From positions 1-63,341 of the forward strand of contig NZ_JACBXB010000002.1 of NCBI RefSeq assembly GCF_013870575.1: a stretch of 63,341 nt of DNA, given 5' to 3'. Position numbers and translations under genes: made by a program. This DNA comes from Pseudonocardia pini. Lineage in GTDB: Bacteria; Actinomycetota; Actinomycetes; Mycobacteriales; Pseudonocardiaceae. Of the stretch, positions 8,126 to 17,537 are shown piece after piece (the stretch's first letter is position 1; every line of letters starts with the position of its first letter). The notes below the pieces were generated by a model, which was not told where the DNA came from, ran no database searches, and saw only the letters and a program-made list of their open reading frames with translations.

Positions 8126-9230
8126 GTGAGCCCGCCGAACACCCCCTCCGACCCCCGCCGACGCGGCACCATCCGCGCCCGCGGCGGGTCGCTGCAGGTG
8201 CGGGTCTCGGCCGCAACCGCCCCCGTCACGGGCCGCCGCTCGACGCTCACCGCCACCGTCCACGGCACCGACGCCGCGGCGTGGAAGCGGGCCGAGAAGC
8301 ACCTGACCCGCCTCCTGCGGCGCGTGGACGTCTCCCGCACCGTCGAGAGCTCGGTGTCCCTGCGCGACGTCTCCGGCGAGTGGCTGCGGGCCGCCGAGCT
8401 CGAGGAGAGCACCCGCCGCGCCTACCCCGGCCTGCTCGACCTCACCCTGCTCCCGACCTTCGGTGACTTGCCGCTGCGCGACCTCAGCCCCCGCGTCCTG
8501 GAGTAGTTCTACGCCGACCTCCGACGCTGCCGCCTGCGCTGCACCCCGTCGCGGCCGTCGAGACCACGTCTGCCAGCCGTTCGCCGCGTCCACCGCCCGT
8601 CAGAGGCACTGGGTCACCAGCGGCACCATGCAGAGCGCCGTGCGCCGGAGCTGGCTGGACAGCAACCTCGCCCGCGGCACCCGCATCCCCCGCCCCAAGG
8701 TCCCCGAGCCGGACCCACCCACACCCCGCCAGCCGCCATCCTGCTCGACCGAGCGTTCGCGATGGACGACGACTGGGGCACCCTCATCTGGCTCGTCATG
8801 ACCACCGGCATCCGCCGCGGCGAGCTCCTCCGCGAAGACCGCGAGCAGGTCTCCGAACGACTGCAAGCGCTGGGCACCCACCTGACCGACAAGACCTTCA
8901 CCTGACCGACAAGACCTTCGTCTTCTCCGGCCACAGCACCCCGGAGAGCCCTACTCCCCCAACGCCGTCACCCAGCGGTACAAGTCGATGGCCGAACGAG
9001 CCGGCATCGACACCCACCTCCACGCCCTCCGCCACTTCTCCGCCACCGAGCTCCTCACCGCCGGCATCGACCTCCGCACCGTCGCGGGCCGCCTCGGCAA
9101 CGGCGCAGGCGGCGCGACGGCCCTGAAGGTCTATGCAGCCTGGGTCGCCGCCGCCGACCGCAAAGCCGCCGAAATCCTCGCCTCCCGCATGCCACCCCCA
9201 CCTTTGCGAACGAGAGCGAACGAGGTGTGA
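8126..9230 (+). pseudogene. Decayed tyrosine recombinase (island integrase)
   Basis: Remains of an actinobacterial phage-type integrase spread over several frames. The N-terminal arm and core-binding domain run from GTG 8126 to an in-frame TAG at 8504. The continuation HVCQPFAAST and the WLDSNLARG block lie in another frame (about 8568-8728). MDDDWGTLIWLVMTTGIRRGELL returns to the first frame (from 8762), and the C-terminal catalytic part HALRHFSATELLTAGIDLR to VYAAW is at 8988-9230. The middle of the catalytic domain is deleted. Next to the lost segment is a 20-bp tandem duplication (8880-8899 and 8900-8919). The conserved LGHGGGG is LGNGAGG, losing a catalytic His; the nucleophile Tyr and the Arg of HALRH remain. 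It cannot be functional. Confidence 0.88.
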
Positions 9231-9254
9231 GCGGCAGCGAACGAGGATCGGGCC

Positions 9255-9391
9255 ATGCCGAGCACCCGCACCTTCCTCACCGTCCCCGAAGCCGCCGAGC
9301 TCCTGAGAGTGGAAACCTCCACCCTCTACCGAGCCATCCGCGCCGAAGAGTTCCCCGCCGTCCGAATCCGCGCCGAGTCGTCGTCTGCGCC
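9255..9391 (+). pseudogene. Truncated excisionase / HTH DNA-binding protein
   Basis: Starts as a typical AlpA/MerR-like excisionase of actinobacterial integrative elements: FLTVPEAAELLRVETSTLYRAIR, then EEFPAVRIR. After about residue 40 (near base 9375) the family sequence stops and the frame runs into the start of the next gene, ending nominally at 9467 in an unrelated tail. The normal C-terminal wing is missing. It sits directly behind the broken integrase, the usual int-xis neighbourhood. The abrupt end marks a deletion or recombination joint with the cargo genes. Confidence 0.65.
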
Positions 9392-11314
9392 ATGGCCGCG
9401 AACGGAGCCACGCCCGACCGACGCCTCCGACGGGCTGAGCGCGACCTGCGGTGTACGGAGCGCGTGATCGAGGGAGCGACGTTGCACGCCCACGACGCCT
9501 TCGTCAGCAGTGACAACGCCTGGCAGCAACGAGCACGGCTGCACCAGTCGCTGTGGCGCGAGGCGCACGGGCTCCCCGCGGGCCAGCACAACGGCCGCCG
9601 CCTCGGATCTCGCCTCGAGCCGGCAGACGCCGAACCGCCCACGCTGAGCAACTACCTGACGCCGTCAGCACGGAACCAGGTACAGCGGGCGGTCGAGATG
9701 TCGGCTGAGTCGGGAGCGCCGCTGTCCCGGCCCCGGCTCTGGGTCGACCTGTTGTCCAGCCAGCCGCTCTGCTTCAACCTCTTTGGCCCCCTCGCCGAGG
9801 ATCTCGACCTCGCGACGAAGACCTTGCAGATGATGTGGCCCGACATTCGCACGGTTCGAGAGATTCGCTTCGAGTGGTCGCCGGGCCGCGGCAGCATGCG
9901 CTACACGGGCAACCGCTCGGCCTTCGACGTCTTCGTCGACTGCGACGGCGACCGAGGCCGCTCCTTTCTGGGCATCGAGGTCAAGTACCACGAGGACCTG
10001 AGCGGAAGCCCCGCGAAAGACGCAGACGGCAGGTACCCGAAGCTCGCAGCCGAGCACGGTGTCTTCCATCAGGACTCGCTCCCGGCGCTGATGCGGCTGC
10101 CCCTGCAGCAGATCTGGCTCGACCACCTGCTCGCCCTCCAGACGCTCGCCAAGGACGACTGGGGCAGCGGCAGGTTCGTCCTGCTCTCCCCCATGGGCAA
10201 CACCGCCTGCACGAGCGCCGCCGCCCATTACCGCCGATGCCTGACCGACGACACGACCTTCGATGCCCGCACGCTCGACGACCTCGTCCAAGCGGCCCGG
10301 CTGGCGGCGCCGAGGTCCTGGCCTGACACGGTTCACGCTCGGTATATGGACCCGGCTCTGGTCGATTCGGTCGTCGCACCCGAGGTCGGTCGCCGCCAGA
10401 CCGTCCGAGAGGACCAGCCGGACTATGTGGTCCACACTCCCCAGCCCGGCCGCGTTGTCGAGGGGTTCTCCCGCGTCCGGCTCCCCTTCGAGCCGAGGGA
10501 CGGACTGCTCGCCTTCCGACGCGACCTCGCCCAGGCCTGTCGTGCGCTCATGGCGGAACCAGGCCAGGTTCTCCATGCGGTGTACGAGTCAGACGACACC
10601 AGCCGCGTCGACATCGAGAACGTCCTCACCTACAACCTCGGCGCCGGCGCTCTTCGAGACGCGGCGCGCAACGGCCTCGTCCTCGAGCGGTCTTACGCCA
10701 ACCCGCCCCACGACTGGAACCACGGCCACCGCTACGCCCTCTCCTCGGCGGCCGCCCCTTGGGGGTTCTGGCACGAAGGCGACCGTCTGGCGTCGCTCGA
10801 CCTCGACGCGCCGCCCGACCTGTTCGCCGACCCGAAGGCCGGACGATGGTGGCTCGCGGCCAAGCGAGGGGCGCTGGTCGCTCACACGACCAGCGACATC
10901 CCGCCTACCGCTTTCGCGGTACGGCTGACGGTGTCGCCGCCGGCAGGATGGCGTGGTCGCCTGATCGGGCTGCTCAAGCCGCTCGTCGACGGCGTCGTCT
11001 CGGCCCTGCACGCACACACCGGCCCGATCGAGACCGTCCTTGACCGCGCCGGCGGCATCGACCCTTCGCTCAGCCGCTCCGAGTTTCATGAGCTGCTGAC
11101 GAATCCCGCGGTCGCGCCGTTGGGTGGCGTGCGGCTCGTCGTCCCCTGGGGCCAGACACTGCAATGGCACCCCGCCGACGACGGCATCGTCGTCCTCGAC
11201 GCGCGACTCGACCCGTCAAGTCGACCCGGCCGCGTCACGGCCGAGGTCTGCCACGCCGTCGTTCTGACGGATCCAGCCATCGCCGGAGTCCCAGTAGGCG
11301 GCGGCACAGCCTGA
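9392..11314 (+). CDS. Putative PD-(D/E)XK restriction-type nuclease (PGN_0703-like)
   Basis: 640-residue protein. In the N-terminal third, SAFDVFVDCDG (about 177-187) followed by LGIEVKYHEDL (about 193-203) gives the D-x(n)-E-x-K signature of the PD-(D/E)XK superfamily, with the acidic metal ligand and catalytic Glu/Lys in the usual spacing. This arrangement and the length recall the PGN_0703 family of putative restriction endonucleases; that name is from memory and was not searched. The C-terminal 300 residues (from about LPFEPRDGLLAFRRDL) have no motif I recognise. The ATG at 9392 was chosen because the frame upstream is a shadow of the excisionase remnant. It probably forms a two-gene unit with the next gene. 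Confidence 0.55.
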   Translation: MAANGATPDRRLRRAERDLRCTERVIEGATLHAHDAFVSSDNAWQQRARLHQSLWREAHGLPAGQHNGRRLGSRLEPADAEPPTLSNYLTPSARNQVQRAVEMSAESGAPLSRPRLWVDLLSSQPLCFNLFGPLAEDLDLATKTLQMMWPDIRTVREIRFEWSPGRGSMRYTGNRSAFDVFVDCDGDRGRSFLGIEVKYHEDLSGSPAKDADGRYPKLAAEHGVFHQDSLPALMRLPLQQIWLDHLLALQTLAKDDWGSGRFVLLSPMGNTACTSAAAHYRRCLTDDTTFDARTLDDLVQAARLAAPRSWPDTVHARYMDPALVDSVVAPEVGRRQTVREDQPDYVVHTPQPGRVVEGFSRVRLPFEPRDGLLAFRRDLAQACRALMAEPGQVLHAVYESDDTSRVDIENVLTYNLGAGALRDAARNGLVLERSYANPPHDWNHGHRYALSSAAAPWGFWHEGDRLASLDLDAPPDLFADPKAGRWWLAAKRGALVAHTTSDIPPTAFAVRLTVSPPAGWRGRLIGLLKPLVDGVVSALHAHTGPIETVLDRAGGIDPSLSRSEFHELLTNPAVAPLGGVRLVVPWGQTLQWHPADDGIVVLDARLDPSSRPGRVTAEVCHAVVLTDPAIAGVPVGGGTA

Positions 11315-11397
11315 GGCGCCTGCTCAGCTAGCCCGCTCGCCCAGACCTGTCCCTAGTGCGTCATAGCCGTGCCAGCAGGCGCACTACCGTCATTCCC

Positions 11398-12408
11398 GTG
11401 GCCGACCTCATTCTCGTGACCTGCGTGAAGGCCAAGCGCTCCACACCCGCCGCGGCAAAGGACCTCTACACCTCACCGTTGTTCACCAAGCAGCGCGCCT
11501 ACGCCGAACGGCAACAAGCGCCGTGGTTCATTCTGTCCGCCGAGTACGGCCTGGTCGGGCCGGACGAATGGCTCGCCCCGTACGAGCGGTATCTCCCCGA
11601 CACGCCCCGCAGCTACCGGGCCGCATGGGGTTCCTGGGTCGTCGAGCGACTGGCCCTTCTCGCAGGCCCGCTGGCTGGGAAGACGATCGAGGTCCATGCC
11701 GGATCGACCTACGTCGACGCCATCCACGACCAGCTGCTGGCGAAGGGCGCCACAATCACGCTCCCGCTGGCGGGGCTCGGCGTCGGTCAACGGCTGAGCT
11801 GGTACGCGTCTGCGGTGGGTGTCGAGGCGACGCGGATGGACGGCGTGTCCACGTCCGTCGCGGCGACCGCCCCACAGCCGAGTATCGCTGAGTTCCTCGC
11901 TGATCCCTCCGGGGCTTTGGCCCCGGCGGCCTTCCTTGCCCAGGGCAGCGACGACCTCAAGGTGCCCGGTCTCTACAGCTGGTGGGTCGACGAGGAAGGA
12001 GCCGGCGATCTCAGCGCCGGGCTCGGCATCCCGCTGACCGCGGGCCTGATCTACGCAGGGCTCGCGGGAGCGACTCGTTGGCCGAGTGGCCGTCGCTCGA
12101 CCAACACCCTGTGGTCCCGCATCGCGGGGATGCACCTCGGCGGCCGCCACGAGTTCTCGACCTTCCGCCGGACGCTCGGCGCGATCCTGGCGCACGCCGC
12201 GGACTCGCCCGAGATCGACGAAACAGCGCTGACCGAGTGGATGTCCACGCATCTCGTCGTCGTCACGGCGCCCTACCCGGACCCGGACGACCTCGGACGA
12301 CTCGAGGAGCAAGTCCTCGACACGCTCGACCCGCCCCTGAACCTTCGAGGGAGACCGACCTCACCGATCCGGGCGCGGCTCACTGAGCTGCGCCGCCCAC
12401 ACCGGTAG
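11398..12408 (+). CDS. DUF6884 / GIY-YIG nuclease fusion protein
   Basis: 336 residues with two parts. The N-terminal half (about 1-150) matches DUF6884: LILVTCVKAKR, KDLYTSPLFTKQRAYAE, WFILSAEYGLVGPDEWLAPYE. The C-terminal half (about 185-325) looks like a GIY-YIG catalytic domain: GLYSWWV (190), LIYAGLAG (216), an arginine-containing helix TLWSRIAGMHLGG, and a late Glu in LEEQVLDTLDPPLNL (301) in the position of the catalytic Glu. GIY-YIG domains cut DNA with one metal ion. DUF6884 occurs in phage and defence loci but has no settled role. A GTG at 11398 starts the DUF6884 domain cleanly; the frame is also open from a GTG at 11356. It lies 84 bp after the nuclease gene and 8 bp from the convergent HerA-type gene. 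Confidence 0.6.
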   Translation: MADLILVTCVKAKRSTPAAAKDLYTSPLFTKQRAYAERQQAPWFILSAEYGLVGPDEWLAPYERYLPDTPRSYRAAWGSWVVERLALLAGPLAGKTIEVHAGSTYVDAIHDQLLAKGATITLPLAGLGVGQRLSWYASAVGVEATRMDGVSTSVAATAPQPSIAEFLADPSGALAPAAFLAQGSDDLKVPGLYSWWVDEEGAGDLSAGLGIPLTAGLIYAGLAGATRWPSGRRSTNTLWSRIAGMHLGGRHEFSTFRRTLGAILAHAADSPEIDETALTEWMSTHLVVVTAPYPDPDDLGRLEEQVLDTLDPPLNLRGRPTSPIRARLTELRRPHR

Positions 12409-12416
12409 GAGCATCG

Positions 12417-15400
12417 TCACTCGCGGGACATGAATACCTTCCTGGCCTCGGCCTGGTCCGGCGTGGAAACGTAGGCCTCCCCCACGCCGAGCTTCTCCAG
12501 CGCCACGGACATGTTCTGTCCCTCGCGGCCTCGGAGGAAGCCCGCGACAGTCTTGCTCTGCGGGAAGTTGCAGCGGAACGAGACCTTGGTACCGGCGTTG
12601 CTGAGGACGTCCTTATGGAAGTCGTCCACGCCCTGGCTGGCGACGACCACCGCGACGCCGTACTTCCGTCCCTCCTTCATGATCTTGGGGAGGGTGACGT
12701 CTCGGGCGAGGCGGTGGGCCTCGTCCAGGACGACGGCGAGGCGCAGGCGACCGGTGGCGCCCCAGCGGAACATCTCCCGGTAGACCTTGCGGAGCACGAA
12801 CGCTCCCGCCGCGAGCTGGACCTGTTCCATGAGCCCGTGGACGTCGAGCACGAGACCGCGGCGAAGCAGGTCGGCGAAGGTCGGACCGGAGTCCTGGTCC
12901 TCGACGAACAGGCCGAAGTCCGTCAGCGGTCGGAGTCGCGCGACGGTGTTCTTGCTCCTCCCGGACGCCTCCAACTCGGACATGATCTCGCCGAGCTCGG
13001 TCATCGAGGGCAGGCCGGTCGGTCCACCTGCGGAGCCGAAGCCGTGGCGCTCGTAGAGCTCCCGTGCACCCTCGTAGACGCCGTTGCGCTGGATTTCCCC
13101 CATCCCGCAGACGTAGGCGATCACCTCGGACAGCTCCCACGCGGCCTGGGCCGAGCGGCGGTGGTTGTCGTCCCGCATCTCGAAGGGCCGGATGGCGAGG
13201 CCTTCGGAGGCGTCGAGCACCGCGGCGCCGCCGGCCGGTTCCGCTGCCATGTCGCCGTGGAAGTCGAGGACGAGTGCGGGGAGGCCTTGGGCCGCAAACG
13301 AATTCAGCACGTGCCGGGTCGTCACGGACTTGCCCTGGCCGGGGATCCCGAGCACGAACATGTGCGGGCTACCTGCCGTGCTGATCCGCCAGCGCGCCGG
13401 TTCGCCGTGCCCGTCCTGCCCCAGGACGACCTCGACCTGTTGCGGGGCCCGCCGGTCGACACTGCTGGCGCCCAATGTGGCAGCAGGGAGCTCGACGGAA
13501 GGTGGTTCGGAACTGGTGGGCACCGGAGGCTCCGGACGCAGCGCGGGCTCGACCGCCGCTGCCGGGGTCTCAGGCGGCGCCACCGGGCGAGGCGCAGCGG
13601 CGTCACGATGGTCCGGCTGTGTCCCAGGGACCTCGACCGGCATCGCCGACCGCGGTCGCGGGGACGGACGGGGCCGCGGCGAGGGCCGAGCTGGCGCCTC
13701 GCGCAGCTCCTGAGCCTCCGCGACCTCAGGGGCGGGACCCCGACTCGGGTCCTGCTGCAACGACCGCTCAGATCCTCTCTCAGCCGCCGTGGAGGACCCG
13801 ATAGTCCCCTCGGCCCCGGCTGTCGTCGCCGCCGCGGACTGCACGTCGCCATCCGGGGTGACCACCGGGGCCTTGTGGCTCGCGCGCAGCCCGATCGGCG
13901 CGAGGTGCTCGGCGGTGAGCACCTCGATGCTTACTCCGCGATGCTCTCGTGGGAAGACCTCCTTGGCCCCCAGGCTCACGACATACCCCCGCCTGCCGAT
14001 CTCCGGCACCAGCGAGCCGTCCTCCACCTTCTCGAACATGCGCTCAGCGTCGGCGCGGCGGCGGTCGTCGAGCAGGCCGGTGGCCAGTGCACGGTCCGCG
14101 TGATGCCGCAGGATGCCGACCAGCCGGGCGCGCTGGAGCTGGGCGTCGATCCGGGGTGGGTCGGCGCGGAAGAAGGTGTCCAGCAACATGCTGCGGGTGG
14201 CGTCGACCTGCTCGACGATGTCGTCGACGAGCGCGGCAGGCAGGGCCGCCGCCTTCCTCGACTTCACCTCGACGCACTCCATGCGGAGGGTGCGGCTCGT
14301 CGCCCGGACGAGGATGAGATCGCAGCGCCGCGAGCCGGTTGCGTCGCCGGCGTCTCCGAACATCTCCTGATGGGCGTCGACCGGCACGATCACCGTGTCG
14401 TCGAGTTCCCCGCGGTGGCGCAGATACGCGACCAGTGCGGCGAGGCTGACCGCCTCGGTGGCCAGACTCGACTTGCCCACCAGCCGCAGGGCCAGCCGCC
14501 CCGACACGATCTGCAGGTTGCCCAGGATGTCGCGGATCGAGTCGTCCACGGTGGCCAGATCGAGCTCGGTCATGGCGTCGGCAAGCAGACGGGTCACCTC
14601 GCCGCGATGGCTCGTCGTGACGGTGAGGCGTGGGCCGAGGCCTTCGATGAAGTCCGGCGCGTAGTCCAGGATGTACGGCCGTTCCCGGCCCTCGGCCGCG
14701 ACCGCCTCGGCGAATAGGTCGATTCCGACGTTGCGGTCCAGGGTGAGCACCCAGTCCGAACGCTCATGGACCGCGTGCAGCGCGGCTACCTCGTCGGAGC
14801 CGAGTCGCGCGGTGACCGCCATCCCTGCACCTGGGAAGCCCAGCCGCGTCGCCAAGGCGCGCTGGTAGGCCCGGTGGCAGTCGACGACGTCCGCCGCGCC
14901 GTCCCGCCCCCGAGCGCGCAGGGCGGGGGCGGTGCGCCAGGCGATCCCGTTGCCGTCGGCGACCCGGACCGTCGTGGCTGGCGTCAACAGGTTGCGGAAC
15001 GAGGCGGCGACGTCCTGCGCCTGCTCGGCTCCGGAGGCTGACACCTGCGCGAGGTCGGACACCACGCTCAGCTGTGCGGCGGCGGACTGCTCGGAGAGCT
15101 CGTGGTGCGGCCGCACGCTCAGTCCGAGCGCCGGAGTGAGGTAGCTCCGAGTACCCCGGACCTGCTGGGAGGCGACCTGCTTCTGCAGATCGGTGAGCGC
15201 AGCCAGGGGGTCCGTGAACGAGGGCCTGCGGCTGTAGGCGATCACCTCGACGCGCGGCGGCGGGGCGACGACGTCGTCGTCATCGGTCGTCTGCTTGAGT
15301 GCCGACGCCGCGAGGGCCTGCGCGACGAGCTCACCGGAGCCCGGGTTGTAGGCGAGCATCCGCACCGAGTCCTGACCCGGATGCACGGTGCGGTACGCCT

Positions 15401-17537
15401 CGATGCGCTCCGCGACGACGGACGGTGGCAGGTCCGGCGGGACGTCACGGCGGTCCAGCCCGACCATGTCGAACACTGCCTGGACGGCGGCACCGGGCTC
15501 CGCTTCGCCCGGGTCGAGGTACAGGCCGGTGCCGAGCGTCGCCTCGCGGAGGTAGACCAGCGGCGAGCCCTCGACCGCGAGCACCGTGTACGGCAGGTTC
15601 GCGGGGGTGATCCGGGCGGCGAGGCGCGAGTCGACAGACAGCTTCCGTCGCGCCTTGGGCATCCCGGCGTCGATCATTTCGCGAGCCCAGGAGCGCAGGA
15701 CCGCATCGTGCTCGGCGAACCACGCCAGTCGCATGGGGTGCAGCGGCAGGACGGCGACGGCGGCGATGGGGAGGTGCCCAGCCGTGTCGATGCTGATCGA
15801 CACCGTGTCCATGGTCAGCAACGCGAACCGGGTCTCGTCGTCCGCCACCGCGTCCAGGGCCCGCCGATAGGTCTGGCAGTAGGCGGCGACCTCCTCGCGC
15901 AGTCCCTCGTCCCAGTCGAGGGTCTCGACGACGTCGCGGGGCGCGCGAGCGGCCAGCGTCGCGAAGAGCTTGCGGCGGCGCTCGGCGAGCGTCGGCGGGA
16001 GAGCGAGGGCGTGGCCCTCGATGTCCCGCTGGTCCAGCAACTCCCCCTGCCTGCCCTCGGTGGTCCACAGTGTCCGGCGACCCTGCTCCGCGAACGCCCT
16101 GCGCTGCAGGTCCACGAGCACGGGACTGAGCCCGAGCAGCACGGTGCGGCGGCCGCCGAGACGCAGCGAGAAGCCTCCGCCGCTCCAGCTCGGGGCATCC
16201 TCGGAGAGGTCGTTCTGCCCGTCGAGCGCGGCGTCGAGCCGAGCCTGGGCTAGGGAGAGCGCGGTCGAACGGCGTCCGCTGGTGCTGAGCACCTCCGCCT
16301 CCCACCGCAGGGCGAACTGCTCGCCGTCCGCGACGGCCTCGGAGCGGTCGGTGAGCAGGACCGGCTGGCCGTCGGCGTCGAGGCCGGTGACCCGGAGATA
16401 CAGCAGAGCCGCCCCGGCGAGGTCGTCCTCGTCGAGTTCGATCTTGACGGTCGCCCGGCGCTTGTCCCCCTTCACCGTGGTCCGCGCGACGGGCTCGGCG
16501 TCCGCTTCGCGGAGGTCCTCCGGGGGCAGCGCTTCGACGAGCCAGCGATGGACCTCGTCGGACTTGTCCGGGTCCGTCTTCCAGGTCACCGTGACCGAGG
16601 CGGGGGTCGACTCGCCGATCTCGGCGTACGGGAGCGTGCCCGGGCCGTCCTGCTTCAGCTTGGTACCCACCCGGAGCAGGCCGTCCTCCTTGAGGAACGG
16701 CACGACGGTCACCGTGTGGATCGGCACCGACTGCTGAATCGCCAGCGGCCAACAGTCGAAGGTCAGCTGTTCGTCGACGAGACCGGCCGCCCAGGCGTGC
16801 GCATTGGACAGGTCGACGTCCGGGCGGCCGAGGTAGCGGGCGATCCGGTCGCGGACGGCGCCCGCCTGCAGTCCGGCAGCTGTGATCCGGTCGGCGACCG
16901 AGGCGACGGCCCGCAGCGGCCGGGAGATCTCCTTGACGCACCGGGCGTTGCGGTCGAGCCGCTCGCTCAGATCGTCACCGCCCAGGTCGGGGATGAGTCC
17001 CACTTCAGGGAGCATGCGGCCCAACGTTGTCCACTCCGGGTCGGCGGAGATCGCGGCCACGTACCGCGCCCACGCCTCGACCGGCCGGTTCCGCCCCAGT
17101 GCTCGCGCCACCCGCTGGACGGCACGGCGAAGGTCGTCGTCGAGGTCCTGCACCAACGCGTCGGCCGCGGCGCGCAGCAGCCCGGAGAGGTCGGTGCGCT
17201 CGAAGCTGTTGTCCAGCGAGCTCGCGGCGGAGCCCGATCCGACGGGCACCATCAAGAGGAGCTGGCGCTCCTTGCGGTTCCGCAACTCGACCGCGCGCTC
17301 CGCGGCGATCACCACCTGCCCGTCGGCGGTGGCGGGGTCGTCGGCGAGCACATGGACGTCGGCGACGTCGTTCGGCAGGGCGACCTGCACCGCACGGACG
17401 AGCAGCGGTGCGTCATCGGAGCGGATCGAGTCGATCCGCATGCAGTGGCCCGGTGCATGGGCGTCCGTCTGCTCGACGAGCTGCTCGGCGATCTTCTCGA
17501 CGACGAGGGTGGGCAGCGGCGGGAACGTCACCGGCAT
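12417..17537 (-). CDS. Giant HerA-type ATPase with embedded PD-(D/E)XK motif (DptH/MAD8-like)
   Basis: 1706 residues. Residues 1-1000 form a long region with no motif I can name. Around 1060-1100, CDLILVRATSRTLRMECVEVK has the D-x(n)-E-V-K pattern of a PD-(D/E)XK nuclease. A proline/alanine-rich linker (about 1240-1370) leads to a HerA/FtsK-type ATPase: HMFVLGIPGQGKSVTT (Walker A, about 1399), LALVLDFHGD-like strand, Walker B LRLAVVLDEAHRLA (about 1600), then VVVASQGVDDF. Size, order and position as the last of three coupled genes match DptH of DNA-phosphorothioation restriction and MAD8 of the MADS system. HerA ATPases act as ring translocases on DNA. Its ATG at 17537 overlaps the previous stop by one base. 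It is probably the DNA-translocating and cutting arm of the module; that function is inferred. Confidence 0.65.
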   Translation of the reverse strand: MPVTFPPLPTLVVEKIAEQLVEQTDAHAPGHCMRIDSIRSDDAPLLVRAVQVALPNDVADVHVLADDPATADGQVVIAAERAVELRNRKERQLLLMVPVGSGSAASSLDNSFERTDLSGLLRAAADALVQDLDDDLRRAVQRVARALGRNRPVEAWARYVAAISADPEWTTLGRMLPEVGLIPDLGGDDLSERLDRNARCVKEISRPLRAVASVADRITAAGLQAGAVRDRIARYLGRPDVDLSNAHAWAAGLVDEQLTFDCWPLAIQQSVPIHTVTVVPFLKEDGLLRVGTKLKQDGPGTLPYAEIGESTPASVTVTWKTDPDKSDEVHRWLVEALPPEDLREADAEPVARTTVKGDKRRATVKIELDEDDLAGAALLYLRVTGLDADGQPVLLTDRSEAVADGEQFALRWEAEVLSTSGRRSTALSLAQARLDAALDGQNDLSEDAPSWSGGGFSLRLGGRRTVLLGLSPVLVDLQRRAFAEQGRRTLWTTEGRQGELLDQRDIEGHALALPPTLAERRRKLFATLAARAPRDVVETLDWDEGLREEVAAYCQTYRRALDAVADDETRFALLTMDTVSISIDTAGHLPIAAVAVLPLHPMRLAWFAEHDAVLRSWAREMIDAGMPKARRKLSVDSRLAARITPANLPYTVLAVEGSPLVYLREATLGTGLYLDPGEAEPGAAVQAVFDMVGLDRRDVPPDLPPSVVAERIEAYRTVHPGQDSVRMLAYNPGSGELVAQALAASALKQTTDDDDVVAPPPRVEVIAYSRRPSFTDPLAALTDLQKQVASQQVRGTRSYLTPALGLSVRPHHELSEQSAAAQLSVVSDLAQVSASGAEQAQDVAASFRNLLTPATTVRVADGNGIAWRTAPALRARGRDGAADVVDCHRAYQRALATRLGFPGAGMAVTARLGSDEVAALHAVHERSDWVLTLDRNVGIDLFAEAVAAEGRERPYILDYAPDFIEGLGPRLTVTTSHRGEVTRLLADAMTELDLATVDDSIRDILGNLQIVSGRLALRLVGKSSLATEAVSLAALVAYLRHRGELDDTVIVPVDAHQEMFGDAGDATGSRRCDLILVRATSRTLRMECVEVKSRKAAALPAALVDDIVEQVDATRSMLLDTFFRADPPRIDAQLQRARLVGILRHHADRALATGLLDDRRRADAERMFEKVEDGSLVPEIGRRGYVVSLGAKEVFPREHRGVSIEVLTAEHLAPIGLRASHKAPVVTPDGDVQSAAATTAGAEGTIGSSTAAERGSERSLQQDPSRGPAPEVAEAQELREAPARPSPRPRPSPRPRSAMPVEVPGTQPDHRDAAAPRPVAPPETPAAAVEPALRPEPPVPTSSEPPSVELPAATLGASSVDRRAPQQVEVVLGQDGHGEPARWRISTAGSPHMFVLGIPGQGKSVTTRHVLNSFAAQGLPALVLDFHGDMAAEPAGGAAVLDASEGLAIRPFEMRDDNHRRSAQAAWELSEVIAYVCGMGEIQRNGVYEGARELYERHGFGSAGGPTGLPSMTELGEIMSELEASGRSKNTVARLRPLTDFGLFVEDQDSGPTFADLLRRGLVLDVHGLMEQVQLAAGAFVLRKVYREMFRWGATGRLRLAVVLDEAHRLARDVTLPKIMKEGRKYGVAVVVASQGVDDFHKDVLSNAGTKVSFRCNFPQSKTVAGFLRGREGQNMSVALEKLGVGEAYVSTPDQAEARKVFMSRE

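Noticed and set aside
7833-8216. Minus-strand peptide containing GEIRTHTGRILSP, and the similar GEIRTPHW peptide at 61261-61572
   Set aside because: Both are antisense readings of the tRNA-Leu gene and of its att copy, a common false gene call.
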